Shown here in pieces: positions 27,344 through 36,821 of a DNA stretch of 64,000 nucleotides. Location: contig SHVY01000006.1 in NCBI GenBank assembly GCA_009694045.1, positions 1 to 64,000 on the forward strand. The letters are read 5' to 3'. This DNA is from Alphaproteobacteria bacterium. Lineage in GTDB: Bacteria > Pseudomonadota > Alphaproteobacteria > SP197. The notes below the pieces were generated by a model, which saw only the letters and a list, made by a program, of their open reading frames with translations, did no database searches and was not told the DNA's origin. How positions within the stretch are numbered: the first letter of the stretch is position 1; each line of letters opens with the position of its first letter. A program made the translations under genes and the position numbers.

Positions 27344-27369
27344 CCGACGGATCGATCCCGATCCGTCGG
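27344..27369. other. Hairpin downstream of rpsP
   Basis: CCGACGGAT / ATCCGTCGG, a perfect 9-base stem with an 8-base loop, 11 bases after the rpsP stop. No T-run follows, so it is not a classic intrinsic terminator; it may attenuate transcription or protect the rpsP message 3' end. Confidence 0.55.
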
Positions 27370-27398
27370 GCTGAACCCCCAGTGAGACTCTCAATCCT

Positions 27399-27450
27399 GT
27401 GGTCCGCCCCAAACACAATGATCGGGAATCAAGCGTTTGGGGCGGACCAC
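27399..27450. repeat. Perfect 16-base inverted repeat between rpsP and rimM
   Basis: GTGGTCCGCCCCAAAC at 27399-27414 is exactly complementary to 27435-27450, with a 20-base loop. It begins where a spurious extended rimM reading frame would start and ends 8 bases before the likely rimM GTG. It may be an inserted REP-like element or a hairpin controlling rimM translation. Confidence 0.75.
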
Positions 27451-27458
27451 TAGGAGCC

Positions 27459-27974
27459 GTGGGGGGCGAGGCGGACCGGGACTGGGTCTGCCTGGGCGTG
27501 GTGCGGGCCGCCGTGGGCGTGCGCGGCGATGTTCGGATCGGAACCTATACGGCGGAGGCGCGGGCCATCTCGGACTATGGTCCGTTGCGGGTGGGCCTGG
27601 ATGGTCCAGATCTGCGCCTGCGGGTGGTGCGGAGCCAGGGTGACGTGGTCGTTGGCCGGTTCGAGGGTTTCGCGGACCGCACCGAGGTGGAGCGGCTGAA
27701 GGGCAAGCTTCTCTATGTCCTCCGCTCACGGCTGCCGGCGCCGGACGAGGACAGCTACTATCACCACGACCTGGTCGGGCTCGCGGTGCAGGATGAGACG
27801 GGAGCCACGGTGGGACGGGTGCGTGCGGTGCACAATTTTGGGGCCGGCGACCTCGTGGAGGTGGCCCGGTCCGACGGCGACAACGCCATGGTCCCCTTTA
27901 CCCGGGCCGCCATTCCCGTGGTCGATCTGGCGGGCGGGCGGATTGTGCTGGCGCCGGGGACCGACTTGGCATGA
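27459..27974 (+). CDS. rimM: 16S rRNA processing protein RimM
   Basis: 171 residues: N-terminal RimM barrel ([20 protein letters not shown]) and C-terminal PRC barrel with [16 protein letters not shown] and the [10 protein letters not shown] motif. It helps mature the 30S head. The GTG at 27459 is chosen because the family homology begins a few residues later; a GTG at 27399 would add 20 residues encoded by the inverted repeat and is unlikely. GGAG lies only 2 bases before the GTG, an unusually tight spacing, so the start is not certain. trmD overlaps the stop by 4 bases. Confidence 0.9.
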   Translation: MGGEADRDWVCLGVVRAAVGVRGDVRIGTYTAEARAISDYGPLRVGLDGPDLRLRVVRSQGDVVVGRFEGFADRTEVERLKGKLLYVLRSRLPAPDEDSYYHHDLVGLAVQDETGATVGRVRAVHNFGAGDLVEVARSDGDNAMVPFTRAAIPVVDLAGGRIVLAPGTDLA

Positions 27975-28687
27975 CTCCCTGGCATGCCGTGGTCCTGACC
28001 CTGCATCCGGCGGCCTTCCCCGGGCCGCTCGGCGTGAGTCTCGCCGGCAAGGCCCTGGCGGAGGGTGTTTGGACGCTGGAAACAGTGGACATTCGGGCAT
28101 ACGCGAGGGATAAACATGCCACTGTCGACGACAGCCCTTTCGGCGGCGGTCCTGGCATGGTCATGCGGCCGGACGTCCTGGCCGCGGCCATCGACGCGAC
28201 CCAAGGCCCGGCCGGCACCGAAGAGGCGCTGATCCTGCTGACCCCGAGGGGTCAGCCGTTGACCCAGGCGCGGGTTCGCGCGCTCGCCCAGACCCCTAGG
28301 GTCCGGGTGGTGTGCGGCCGCTACGAGGGCGTCGATGAACGGGTGATCGACGCGCGCGGGCTCGAGGAGGTCAGCGTGGGAGATTTTGTGTTGTCCGGGG
28401 GCGAACCGGCGGCGATCGCGTTGATCGACGCCTGTGTCCGGCTGTTGCCCGGGGTCGTCGGGGCGCCGGCCAGCCTCGCGGACGAGAGCTTCGAGGACGA
28501 TTTGTTGGAGTACCCGCACTACACGCGCCCCCAGGTCTGGGAAGAGCGCGAGGTTCCCGAAGTGCTGCTGTCCGGCCATCATGAGCGCGTCCGCGCTTGG
28601 CGCCGGGCCGCGGCCGAGGGCGCTACCGCCGAGCGGCGGCCCGACCTGTGGGCCCGCCATACCGCAACGAAGCGACACGCGAACTAG
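27971..28687 (+). CDS. trmD: tRNA (guanine37-N1)-methyltransferase
   Basis: 238 residues of the SPOUT trefoil-knot family. Knot residues are visible in [13 protein letters not shown] and [14 protein letters not shown], with the SAM-binding loops between. The C-terminal helix contains [20 protein letters not shown] as expected. It methylates G37 in tRNAs reading CNN codons, preventing frameshifts. ATG overlaps the rimM stop (ATGA). Confidence 0.97.
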   Translation: MTPWHAVVLTLHPAAFPGPLGVSLAGKALAEGVWTLETVDIRAYARDKHATVDDSPFGGGPGMVMRPDVLAAAIDATQGPAGTEEALILLTPRGQPLTQARVRALAQTPRVRVVCGRYEGVDERVIDARGLEEVSVGDFVLSGGEPAAIALIDACVRLLPGVVGAPASLADESFEDDLLEYPHYTRPQVWEEREVPEVLLSGHHERVRAWRRAAAEGATAERRPDLWARHTATKRHAN

Positions 28688-28697
28688 GGTGACGACG

Positions 28698-29096
28698 ATG
28701 AACCTGCTGGATGAGATCGAGCAAGAGCAGATCGACAAGCTGATGGCCGGAAAGACGATCCCGCGATTCGGGCCCGGCGACACCGTGCGCGTGGCGGTCA
28801 AGGTGGTCGAGGGCACCCGCGAGCGCCTGCAGGCGTTCGAAGGCGTGTGTATCGCCCGCCGCAACCGCGGGTTGAACAGCTCGTTCACGGTGCGCAAGAT
28901 CTCGTACGGCGAGGGCGTCGAGCAAGTGTTCCCGCTGTACAGCCCGCGGGTCGAGAGCATCGCGGTGGTGCGGCGCGGCGACGTGCGGCGGGCCAAGCTC
29001 TATTACCTGCGCGGCCGCAGCGGCAAGCGGGCCCGCATCGCCGAGAAGCGAGAAGAGCGGGTCGTCGAGGCAGCGGCACCCGCCGCCGAAAGCTAG
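28698..29096 (+). CDS. rplS: 50S ribosomal protein bL19
   Basis: 132 residues; core from [20 protein letters not shown] through [19 protein letters not shown] is standard bL19, with an Ala/Glu-rich C-terminal extension. It lies at the 30S-50S interface. ATG at 28698 gives the usual short helical N-terminus. It completes the rpsP-rimM-trmD-rplS unit; leuC begins 21 bases later. Confidence 0.97.
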   Translation: MNLLDEIEQEQIDKLMAGKTIPRFGPGDTVRVAVKVVEGTRERLQAFEGVCIARRNRGLNSSFTVRKISYGEGVEQVFPLYSPRVESIAVVRRGDVRRAKLYYLRGRSGKRARIAEKREERVVEAAAPAAES

Positions 29097-29117
29097 GGCG
29101 AACGGCGCCTCGAGATC

Positions 29118-30524
29118 ATGGCGGCCCCACGGACCCTGTTCGATAAGATCTGGGAGAGCCACCTCGTCGAGACGCAAGCAGACGGGACCTCGCTGATCTA
29201 CGTCGACCGGCACCTGGTGCATGAGGTGACGAGCCCGCAGGCCTTCGAGGGCCTGCGCGTGGCCGGTCGGCCGGTGCGCCGGCCGGACGCGACCCTTGCG
29301 GTCGCCGACCACAACGTGCCGACCACCGATCGCTCGGTCGGCATCGTCGACCCGGAATCGCGCCTTCAGGTCGAGACCCTGGAGCGGAACTGCGCCGAGT
29401 TCGCGGTGCCCTACTTCGCCATGGACGATCGCCGGCAGGGCATCGTCCACATCATCGGCCCCGAACAGGGTATGACCCAGCCGGGCATGACCATCGTCTG
29501 CGGTGACAGCCACACGGCCACCCATGGCGCGTTCGGCGCGCTCGCCTTCGGCATCGGCACCTCCGAGGTCGAGCACGTGCTGGCGACCCAGACGCTTCTG
29601 CAGCGACGCCCCCGCAACATGCTGGTGTCGGTCGCGGGCGACCTGCCCTTCGGCGTCGGCGCCAAGGATCTGATCCTCGCCATCATCGGCCGGATCGGCA
29701 CCGCCGGCGGCACCGGCCACGTCATTGAATACGCCGGCGACGCGGTCCGCGCCCTGTCGATGGAAGGGCGCATGACCGTATGCAACATGTCGATCGAGGC
29801 CGGCGCCCGGGCCGGACTGATCGCCCCCGACGACACCACCTTCGCCTACGTGAAGGGCCGCCCCATGGCGCCAACGGGCGCGGCGTGGGAGCGGGCCGTG
29901 GCGTCCTGGCGCGCCCTGCCGAGCGACCCGGGCGCGGTTTATGACAAGGAGGTCGTGCTGGCGGCCGCCTCGATCGCGCCGCAGGTGACCTGGGGTACCA
30001 GCCCCGAGGATGTCCTGCCGATCACCGGCGTGGTCCCCGATCCCGCGGCTGAGGCCGACGAGGGCCGGCGCAAGGCGATGGAGCGTTCGCTCGCGTACAT
30101 GGGCCTGGCCGCCGGCACGCCGCTCCGCGATGTCGCGATCGATCGGGTGTTCATCGGCTCCTGCACCAATGGCCGCATCGAGGATCTGCGGGCGGCGGCG
30201 GCGGTCGCCAAGGGCCGCCGGGTCGCGGCCGGCGTCGGCGCCATGGTGGTACCGGGATCGGGTCTGGTGAAGGCCCAGGCCGAGGCCGAGGGGCTCGATC
30301 GCATCTTCCGCGAGGCGGGGTTCGAATGGCGCGAGCCGGGGTGTTCCATGTGTCTCGCCATGAACGCCGACCGGCTCGAGCCCGGGGAGCGCTGCGCCTC
30401 CACCTCGAACCGCAACTTCGAAGGTCGCCAGGGCAGGGGCGGCCGTACCCATCTGATGAGCCCGGCGATGGCGGCGGCGGCGGCCCTTGCCGGCCGCCTC
30501 GCCGACGTGCGCGAGCTGGGCTGA
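29118..30524 (+). CDS. leuC: 3-isopropylmalate dehydratase large subunit
   Basis: 468 residues, the normal LeuC length. The 4Fe-4S ligands are seen in [13 protein letters not shown] and [31 protein letters not shown] and the C-terminal [10 protein letters not shown] are family hallmarks. With LeuD it isomerises 2- to 3-isopropylmalate in leucine synthesis. leuD is separated from it by an RDD-family membrane gene. Confidence 0.97.
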   Translation: MAAPRTLFDKIWESHLVETQADGTSLIYVDRHLVHEVTSPQAFEGLRVAGRPVRRPDATLAVADHNVPTTDRSVGIVDPESRLQVETLERNCAEFAVPYFAMDDRRQGIVHIIGPEQGMTQPGMTIVCGDSHTATHGAFGALAFGIGTSEVEHVLATQTLLQRRPRNMLVSVAGDLPFGVGAKDLILAIIGRIGTAGGTGHVIEYAGDAVRALSMEGRMTVCNMSIEAGARAGLIAPDDTTFAYVKGRPMAPTGAAWERAVASWRALPSDPGAVYDKEVVLAAASIAPQVTWGTSPEDVLPITGVVPDPAAEADEGRRKAMERSLAYMGLAAGTPLRDVAIDRVFIGSCTNGRIEDLRAAAAVAKGRRVAAGVGAMVVPGSGLVKAQAEAEGLDRIFREAGFEWREPGCSMCLAMNADRLEPGERCASTSNRNFEGRQGRGGRTHLMSPAMAAAAALAGRLADVRELG

Positions 30525-30534
30525 GGAGACGGGG

Positions 30535-31002
30535 ATGAATTACGCGGGTTTCTGGCGTCGCTTCGGGGCCGCGGTTGTCGACGGGATCGTCGTGAACGTG
30601 GCGATCATCGCCCTGGGTTACGTCCTGGAAGCCGTCGGCCTGCCATTCTTCGAATCGATCGAGTATGTCGCCGAGACCGCCGAGCTTTCGGCGTCGGCCA
30701 GCGCCGCCTACGACCTGACGCCCTTTGGGGCCGTCGTGGCCCTCGTTTCCTGGTGGCTCTATGCCGCCGTGCTGGAAAGCGCGCCGCGCGGCGCGACGCT
30801 GGGCAAGATGGCGCTCGGGCTCCGCGTCACCGATCTCGACGGCAACCGCATCGGGTTCCTGCGCGCCACCGGCCGGTTCTTCGGCAAGTTCCTTTCGGGC
30901 TTGATCCTGATGATCGGCTTCGTGATGGCGGGGTTCACCAAGCGCAAGCAGGCCCTGCACGACATGCTGGCCGGCGGCCTCGTGCTGGCGAAGGCGGCGT
31001 AG
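30535..31002 (+). CDS. RDD-family membrane protein
   Basis: 155 residues with three hydrophobic segments (about 12-32, 63-82, 117-137). RDD hallmarks are [13 protein letters not shown] near the N-terminus (Arg and Asp), [15 protein letters not shown] after the second helix, and [15 protein letters not shown] near the end. Family roles include ion/Na+ transport but most are unknown. It is 10 bases after leuC and 4 before leuD, so it is in the leucine transcription unit. Confidence 0.85.
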   Translation: MNYAGFWRRFGAAVVDGIVVNVAIIALGYVLEAVGLPFFESIEYVAETAELSASASAAYDLTPFGAVVALVSWWLYAAVLESAPRGATLGKMALGLRVTDLDGNRIGFLRATGRFFGKFLSGLILMIGFVMAGFTKRKQALHDMLAGGLVLAKAA

Positions 31003-31006
31003 GTCC

Positions 31007-31618
31007 ATGGACACGTTCACCACCCTCACGGGCGTGGCGGCGCCGTTGCCGATGATCAACGTCGACACCGACATGATCATCCCGAAGCAGTTCCTGAAGA
31101 CCATCAAGCGGACCGGGCTCGGCCGGCATCTGTTCAACGACATGCGCTGGACGCCGGACGGCCGCGAGATCGCGGACTTCGTGCTGAACCGGCCCGCCTA
31201 TCGCCAAGCCAAGGTGGTGATCGCCGGCGACAACTTCGGCTGCGGTTCCAGCCGCGAGCACGCGCCCTGGGCGATCCTGGATTTCGGCATCCGTTGCGTG
31301 ATCGCGCCGTCGTTCGCCGACATCTTCTTCAACAACTGCTTCAAGAACGGGATCCTGCCGATCGCCCTGCCGAAGCCCGTGGTCGATGATCTGATGCGCG
31401 AGGCTGAGCTGGGGTCCAACGCCACCTTCACCATCGACCTGGAGGCCCAGACGATCGTTCGCCCCAATGGCACGACGATCCGCTTCGAGATCGAGCCGTC
31501 GCGCAAGCACGCGCTGCTCAACGGACTGGACGAGGTCGGGCTGACGTTGCGGAAGGTGGCGACCATCGGCGCCTTCGAGGCGCGTCAACGGGCGGCCGAG
31601 CCCTGGCTGTACGGGTAG
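31007..31618 (+). CDS. leuD: 3-isopropylmalate dehydratase small subunit
   Basis: 203 residues of the aconitase swivel domain. [31 protein letters not shown] and [16 protein letters not shown] are the family motifs. It pairs with LeuC at 29118. It starts 4 bases after the RDD gene and leuB begins 6 bases after it. Confidence 0.96.
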   Translation: MDTFTTLTGVAAPLPMINVDTDMIIPKQFLKTIKRTGLGRHLFNDMRWTPDGREIADFVLNRPAYRQAKVVIAGDNFGCGSSREHAPWAILDFGIRCVIAPSFADIFFNNCFKNGILPIALPKPVVDDLMREAELGSNATFTIDLEAQTIVRPNGTTIRFEIEPSRKHALLNGLDEVGLTLRKVATIGAFEARQRAAEPWLYG

Positions 31619-31624
31619 GGAGCC

Positions 31625-32725
31625 ATGGCGCGCAACCGACGCGTTCTTCTGCTTCCGGGCGATGGGATAGGCCCCGAGGTGGTGGGCCAGGCCCGGCGGG
31701 TGCTCGAGGGGCTGGGGACCGGGTTCGAGATCGAGGAGGGGCAGGTCGGCGGCGCCTCGATCGATGCCCATGGGACGCCGCTGACCGACGCCACGCTCGC
31801 CCGGGCAAAGGCGGCGGACGCCGTGCTTCTGGGCGCCGTCGGCGGGCCCAAGTGGGACAAGCTCGACTTCGCGAACAAGCCGGAACGGGGACTCCTGCGC
31901 CTGCGCAAGGAGTTGGACCTGTTCGCCAATCTGCGGCCGGCGATCTGTTTCGCGGCGCTGGTCGAAGCCTCGACGTTGAAGCCGGAGGTGGTTGGCGGGC
32001 TCGACATCATGATCGTGCGCGAGCTGACCGGCGGCGTGTACTTCGGCCAACCGCGCGGCATCGAAACCCTGGCCAACGGCGAGCGCCGGGGGGTCAACAC
32101 CCAGGTCTACACGACCTCGGAAATCCGCCGGGTCGCCGCCGTGGCCTTCGAACTCGCGCGCAAGCGGGGGCGGAAGGTGTGCTCGGCCGACAAGGCGAAC
32201 GTCATGGAAAGCGGCGTGCTGTGGCGCGAAGAGGTGCAGAAGCTCCACGACGAGACGTATGGGGACGTGGAGCTCGGCCACATGTACGCCGACAACTGCG
32301 CCATGCAGTTGGTGCGCGACCCGAAGCAGTTCGACGTGATCGTCACCGACAACCTGTTCGGCGACATCCTGTCGGACGAGGCGGGAATGCTCACCGGCTC
32401 GTTGGGCATGCTGCCGTCCGCCTCGCTGGGGGCGGCCGATGCGAGCGGCTTCCGCCGGGCGCTGTACGAGCCGGTGCACGGCTCCGCCCCCGACATCGCC
32501 GGCCGGGAGATCGCGAACCCGATCGCCGCGATCCTCAGCCTCGCCATGATGCTGCGCTACTCCCTCGACATGGCGGCGGCGGCCGACCATCTCGAATCCG
32601 CGGTGCGGCGGGTGCTGGACGGCGGCGCGCGCACGGCGGACATCATGGGGCCCGGCAAGGTTCAGGTGTCGACGGCGCGGATGGGCGATCTGGTGATGGG
32701 CGAGCTCACGAAGCAGGCGGCGTAA
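31625..32725 (+). CDS. leuB: 3-isopropylmalate dehydrogenase
   Basis: 366 residues. [12 protein letters not shown] at the N-terminus, YFGQPRGIE for substrate binding, [13 protein letters not shown] and the NAD-specific [14 protein letters not shown] are all present. It oxidatively decarboxylates 3-isopropylmalate to 2-oxoisocaproate. It is the third leucine gene; asd follows after about 70 bases. Confidence 0.97.
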   Translation: MARNRRVLLLPGDGIGPEVVGQARRVLEGLGTGFEIEEGQVGGASIDAHGTPLTDATLARAKAADAVLLGAVGGPKWDKLDFANKPERGLLRLRKELDLFANLRPAICFAALVEASTLKPEVVGGLDIMIVRELTGGVYFGQPRGIETLANGERRGVNTQVYTTSEIRRVAAVAFELARKRGRKVCSADKANVMESGVLWREEVQKLHDETYGDVELGHMYADNCAMQLVRDPKQFDVIVTDNLFGDILSDEAGMLTGSLGMLPSASLGAADASGFRRALYEPVHGSAPDIAGREIANPIAAILSLAMMLRYSLDMAAAADHLESAVRRVLDGGARTADIMGPGKVQVSTARMGDLVMGELTKQAA

Positions 32726-32793
32726 ACGACTTCGAGGGACTTTTCCCGCATGCTGGAATGGTTCGGGCATGCGACGGACGGACGGAGATGAAC

Positions 32794-33831
32794 ATGGGCT
32801 ACGTAATCGCGGTGGCGGGCGCGACCGGCGCGGTCGGTCGCGAGATCCTGAAGGCCTTGGCGGAACGCAAGTTCCCGGCGGACAAAGTGACGGCCCTGGC
32901 ATCTCCGCGCTCAGCCGGCAAGGAAGTTTCGTTCGGCGAGGACAAGATCCTGAAGGTCGAGGATTTGACCCGGTTCGACTTCACGGGCACCGACATCGCG
33001 CTGTTTTCGCCGGGCGCCAAGGTCTCGGCCGAGTACGCCCCGCGTGCGGCGGCGGCCGGCTGCATCGTCATCGACAACACGTCGTACTTCCGCATGGACA
33101 AGGACGTGCCGCTGGTGGTGCCCGAGGTGAACCCGGACGCTCTCGACGGCTACCCCGCGCGCAATATTATCGCCAACCCAAATTGCTCGACCATGCAACT
33201 GGTGGTGGCGTTGAAGCCGCTGCACGACGCATCGCGCATCAAGCGGATCGTGGTCGCGACCTACCAGTCGGTGTCGGGCGCCGGCCAGGCGGGGATGGAC
33301 GAGCTGTTCAGCCAAACCCGGAAGATGTTCGTCAACGAGCGCCAGGAGCCCCGGAAGTTCACCAAGCAGATCGCGTTCAACGTGGTGCCTCATATCGACG
33401 TGTTCATGCCGGACGGATCGACCAAGGAAGAGTGGAAGATGGTCCAAGAGACCAAGAAGATCCTGGACCCGGCGATCGAGGTGGTGGCGACCTGCGTGCG
33501 GGTGCCGGTGTTCGTCGGCCACTCCGAGGCGATCAACGTCGAGTTCGAACGCCACATGGGAGTCTCGGACGCGCGAGACCTTCTGGGTCGCGCGCCCGGA
33601 GTGACGGTGCTGGACCGGCGCGAGGACGGCGGCTATGCCACCCCGGTCGATACGGCCGGCGAGGACGCGGTCTACGTCTCGCGCATTCGCATGGACAAGA
33701 CGGTGCCGCACGGCCTGTCGCTGTGGGTGGTGTCCGACAATCTGCGCAAGGGTGCCGCCCTCAACGCCGTGCAGATCGCCGAGGAGCTCGACCGCCGCTA
33801 TCTCAAGGGCGTGCTGCCCAAGGCGAGCTAG
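32794..33831 (+). CDS. asd: Aspartate-semialdehyde dehydrogenase
   Basis: 345 residues: Rossmann motif GATGAVGREI, catalytic Cys in NPNCSTMQ (about residue 132) and HSEAINVEFE near the substrate site. It reduces aspartyl phosphate to the semialdehyde for Lys, Thr and Met. ATG at 32794 is preferred over 32788 because CGGAG at 32782-32786 is then 7 bases away. Its stop overlaps the stop of the convergent pdxY by 4 bases. Confidence 0.95.
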   Translation: MGYVIAVAGATGAVGREILKALAERKFPADKVTALASPRSAGKEVSFGEDKILKVEDLTRFDFTGTDIALFSPGAKVSAEYAPRAAAAGCIVIDNTSYFRMDKDVPLVVPEVNPDALDGYPARNIIANPNCSTMQLVVALKPLHDASRIKRIVVATYQSVSGAGQAGMDELFSQTRKMFVNERQEPRKFTKQIAFNVVPHIDVFMPDGSTKEEWKMVQETKKILDPAIEVVATCVRVPVFVGHSEAINVEFERHMGVSDARDLLGRAPGVTVLDRREDGGYATPVDTAGEDAVYVSRIRMDKTVPHGLSLWVVSDNLRKGAALNAVQIAEELDRRYLKGVLPKAS

Positions 33832-34673
33832 CCCAGCGGTTCGACCGGGAAAGCGCGGGAAGGATTGACGATCTCGTCCTGGGCGGCGATCAGGCTCATC
33901 TCGGTGCCGCCGGCGGCCAGCGTCGCCCGCAGGATGCCATGCAGCGACGAGACGGTAAGGCCGAGCGCGCGGGCCGGATCGGGCTGTTCCAGCCAGCGGC
34001 CGAGGAACAGGGCGGCGAAGGCATCGCCCGTGCCGTGGACCGCGAGGGCGAGGCGGGGCACGCGGATGCGCCACGCGGCCTCGGCGGTGACGGCGAGCGC
34101 ATCGATCGCCTCGCCGGCCGACGGATCGCGGAACGACGTGCAGACCACCAGACGCGGGCCGCGGCGCACCAGTGCGCGGGCGGCGGCGATGATCGCGGGG
34201 GTGTCGGCGGCGGCGGCGCCGGTCAGGGTCTCGAGCTCGAAGTGGTTGGGGAAAAGGAGGTCCGCGGCCGGCACCACGGCATCGCGGAAGAATTCGGCCA
34301 CCCCCGGCCGCACGTAGCTGCGGCCGTCGTCGCCGATCACCGGATCGCAGGCGTAGATCGCCTTCGGACTGGCGCGGCGCACGGCGTGCACCGCCCGCAA
34401 CGCGACGTCGCCCAGGGCGGCGTCGCCGAGATAGCCGGTAAGCACGCCACGGCAATGGGCGAACGCGCCCCGTTCGCCCACGCCCTTCACCACGTCGGCC
34501 ACCAGATCGCGATCCAGCACCCGGCCGCGGAAGCTTTCGTAGCCCAGATGGTTGGAGAACTCGACGGTGTTGACCGGCCAGACCTCTAGCCCTAGGCGCT
34601 GGAGGGGGAATACGGCGGCGGCATTGCCGACATGGCCGTAGGCAACGTGGGATTGGATCGACAGGATCGACAC
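33828..34673 (-). CDS. pdxY: Pyridoxal kinase
   Basis: 281 residues of the PfkB-like B6 kinase family: SIQSHVAYGHVGNAAAVFPL at the start, the FSNHLGY substrate loop, and the anion hole/base motif HGTGDAFAALFLG (Asp). It makes pyridoxal 5'-phosphate from salvaged pyridoxal. PdxY and PdxK are hard to separate by eye; length and N-terminus fit PdxY better. It is divergent from the CitE-like gene with 74 bases between. Confidence 0.88.
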   Translation of the reverse strand: MSILSIQSHVAYGHVGNAAAVFPLQRLGLEVWPVNTVEFSNHLGYESFRGRVLDRDLVADVVKGVGERGAFAHCRGVLTGYLGDAALGDVALRAVHAVRRASPKAIYACDPVIGDDGRSYVRPGVAEFFRDAVVPAADLLFPNHFELETLTGAAAADTPAIIAAARALVRRGPRLVVCTSFRDPSAGEAIDALAVTAEAAWRIRVPRLALAVHGTGDAFAALFLGRWLEQPDPARALGLTVSSLHGILRATLAAGGTEMSLIAAQDEIVNPSRAFPVEPLG

Positions 34674-34747
34674 GGGGACGCACCGCTTGTTGCCGCAACA
34701 ACCTTCCGTATAGTACCGGCCGCCGCGAGAGAACGCAGGGGAAACCG

Positions 34748-35659
34748 ATGCCGCGTCCCGTCAAACCGCGCCGCAGCATGTTGTACATGCCGGGTTCCAA
34801 CGCCCGTGCGCTGGAGAAGGCCCGGAGCCTGCCGGCCGATTCGCTGATCCTCGACCTCGAGGACGCGGTCGCGCCCGACGCCAAGGAACAGGCCCGAGCC
34901 ATGGTGTGCGAGGCGGTGAGGGCCGGCGGCTACGGCAAGCGCGAGGTGGTGATCCGGGTCAATGGCCTGGCCACACCCTGGGGCCAGCAGGACATCGTCG
35001 CGGCCGCCCGCAGCGGGGCCGATGGCATCCTGCTGCCGAAGGTCGAGGGTCCCGGCATCGTCCGCCAGGTGCAGTCGATCCTGGAGGTCAACGGCGCCCC
35101 CGACAGCATGGCGGTGTGGTGCATGGTGGAGACGCCGCTGGGCGTGCTGCACGCCGAGCGGATCGCGGGCGCGGGGACGCGGCTCGCCGGCCTGGTGATG
35201 GGAACGTCGGATCTGGCCAAGGACCTGCATGCCAACCACACGCCGGATCGGGTGCCGATGATCACCAGCCTGGGCCTGTGCCTGCTGGCGGCGCGCGCGT
35301 TCGGGATCGCCGTCGTCGACGGCGTGCACCTGGACCTCGCCGACACGGAGGGCTTCGTGCGCCTCTGCCGCCAGGGCGCCGACATGGGCTTCGATGGCAA
35401 GACCCTGATCCATCCCAACCAGATCGGTCCGGCCAACGAAGCCTTCGCTCCGTCCAGCGACAGCGTCGAGGCGGCGCGGCGGATCATCACGGCCCACCGC
35501 GAGGCCGAGGCCGAGGGGAAGGGCGTGATCGTGGTCGACGGCCGGCTGGTCGAGAACCTGCACGTCGAGAACGCGCGTCGGGTGATTTCGCTCGCCAACG
35601 CCATCGCCGCCTTGGCACCAGATCTCGAAGTTTCGCGCCTTGGGGCGCGAAGCCCGTGA
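34748..35659 (+). CDS. CitE-like CoA-ester lyase (malyl-CoA lyase/thioesterase candidate)
   Basis: 303-residue HpcH/HpaI-citrate lyase beta family TIM barrel. RSMLYMPGSNARALEKA opens it; DSLILDLEDAVAP and the Mg ligands Glu in VETPLG and Asp in GTSDLAKD are present, as is GKTLIHPNQIGPANEAF. Family members cleave or hydrolyse malyl-, methylmalyl- or citramalyl-CoA. The neighbouring mesaconyl-CoA hydratase-like gene favours an ethylmalonyl-CoA pathway role; the precise reaction is inference. Confidence 0.82.
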   Translation: MPRPVKPRRSMLYMPGSNARALEKARSLPADSLILDLEDAVAPDAKEQARAMVCEAVRAGGYGKREVVIRVNGLATPWGQQDIVAAARSGADGILLPKVEGPGIVRQVQSILEVNGAPDSMAVWCMVETPLGVLHAERIAGAGTRLAGLVMGTSDLAKDLHANHTPDRVPMITSLGLCLLAARAFGIAVVDGVHLDLADTEGFVRLCRQGADMGFDGKTLIHPNQIGPANEAFAPSSDSVEAARRIITAHREAEAEGKGVIVVDGRLVENLHVENARRVISLANAIAALAPDLEVSRLGARSP

Positions 35660-35681
35660 TCGGGTACAAGATCATGAGTCC

Positions 35682-35742
35682 GTACCGATTTCGCGGCTCC
35701 GGAGTCGCCCGCGGCGACTCCGGAACTCGCGAAAGTCGGTAC
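35682..35742. repeat. Long intergenic hairpin between the lyase and hydratase genes
   Basis: An interrupted palindrome with nested arms: GTACCGA / TCGGTAC outermost, TTCGCG / CGCGAA next, and a perfect 11-base inner stem CCGGAGTCGCC / GGCGACTCCGG around a 3-base loop. It ends 8 bases before the next gene's GTG start. No T-run, so REP-like element or translation/processing hairpin rather than an intrinsic terminator. Confidence 0.75.
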
Positions 35743-35750
35743 TTGGCCGC

Positions 35751-36821
35751 GTGAGTCCGGCGGTGGACAAGGCCAAGGCGGGGAACTTCTTCGAGGACTT
35801 CCGGCTCGGCCAGCGCATCGTCCATCCCGTGCCGCGGACCGCGACCGCCGGCGACGTGGCCTTGTACCTGGCGCTCACCGGGTCGCGGTTCCCCCTGCCG
35901 TGTTCGACGCCGTTCGCGACCTCGCTCGGGTACCGGGCGGCGCCGCTCGACGACCTGCTGGCATTCCATCTGGTGTTCGGCCGGACGGTCGCTGACATCT
36001 CGCTGAACGCGCTCGCGAACCTGGGCTACGCGGATTGCCGGTTCCTGGCGCCGGTCTACCCCGGCGACACGATCGCGAGCGCGAGCGAGGTGATCGGCCT
36101 GCGCGAGGCTTCGAATCGCGAATCCGGCGTGGTGTACGTCCGGTCCACGGGGCGCAACGGTGACGGCGCGGCGGTGATCGACTACGTGCGCTGGGTCCTG
36201 GTGGCGAAGCGCGACGGACGCGCGCCGGCGCCGGACGCAATGATCCCCACCCTGCCCGCGGTCGTCGACCCCGCGAGCCTCGTCGTGCCCTCGGGCATCA
36301 CGGGTCGGCGCTACGATACGGCCGCCTCGGGATCGACCCACCTGTGGGACGACTATGCGGTGGGCGAGCGGATCGATCACGGGGACGGGATCACGGTCGA
36401 GGACGCCGAACACCAGATGGCGACCCGCCTCTACCAGAACCCGGCGAAGGTGCACCTCGACCAGCACCGCCAGAAGAATTCGAAGCTCGGGCGGCGGCTG
36501 ATCTACGGCGGGCATGTGATCAGCCTGGCCCGGGCGCTGTCGTGCAACGGACTGGCCAACGCCTTCGCCATCCTGGCGATCAACGGCGGGCGGCACGTGG
36601 CCCCGTGCGTCGCGGGCGATACGGTCTACGCCTGGTCCGAGGTGTTGGACAAGGCGACCATCATCGGCCGGGACGACCTCGGGCTCCTCCGGCTGCGGCT
36701 GGTGGCGACCAAGGATCACCCGTGTGGAGATTTCCCGTTGAAGGGTGCGGACGGCCGGGACCGCCCGGCGGTCCTGCTCGACCTCGATTATTGGGTGTTG
36801 GTGCCGAGGGCACCCGCATGA
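35751..36821 (+). CDS. Mesaconyl-CoA hydratase-like double hot-dog MaoC protein
   Basis: 356 residues with two MaoC-type domains. The first carries FFEDFRLGQRIVHP and YPGDTIASASEV; the second carries NPAKVHLDQHRQ and LIYGGHVISLARALSCNGL, the pattern of mesaconyl-CoA hydratase (Mch) in the ethylmalonyl-CoA pathway. GTG at 35751 is used since the frame upstream runs through the hairpin. The role fits the adjacent lyase: hydration of mesaconyl-C1-CoA to methylmalyl-CoA, then cleavage to glyoxylate and propionyl-CoA. Confidence 0.82.
   Translation: MSPAVDKAKAGNFFEDFRLGQRIVHPVPRTATAGDVALYLALTGSRFPLPCSTPFATSLGYRAAPLDDLLAFHLVFGRTVADISLNALANLGYADCRFLAPVYPGDTIASASEVIGLREASNRESGVVYVRSTGRNGDGAAVIDYVRWVLVAKRDGRAPAPDAMIPTLPAVVDPASLVVPSGITGRRYDTAASGSTHLWDDYAVGERIDHGDGITVEDAEHQMATRLYQNPAKVHLDQHRQKNSKLGRRLIYGGHVISLARALSCNGLANAFAILAINGGRHVAPCVAGDTVYAWSEVLDKATIIGRDDLGLLRLRLVATKDHPCGDFPLKGADGRDRPAVLLDLDYWVLVPRAPA

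Noticed and set aside
27344-27369. Intrinsic terminator after rpsP
   Set aside because: The stem is good but no T-run follows, and rimM-trmD-rplS continue on the same strand.
31852-33831. A long N-terminal extension of asd overlapping leuB
   Set aside because: The extension is a shadow of leuB; the Rossmann fold and the ribosome-binding site place the start at 32794.
35751-36821. Earlier start for the Mch-like gene near 35640
   Set aside because: The added 37 residues would be encoded by the end of the lyase gene and the nested hairpin, and do not resemble the family.
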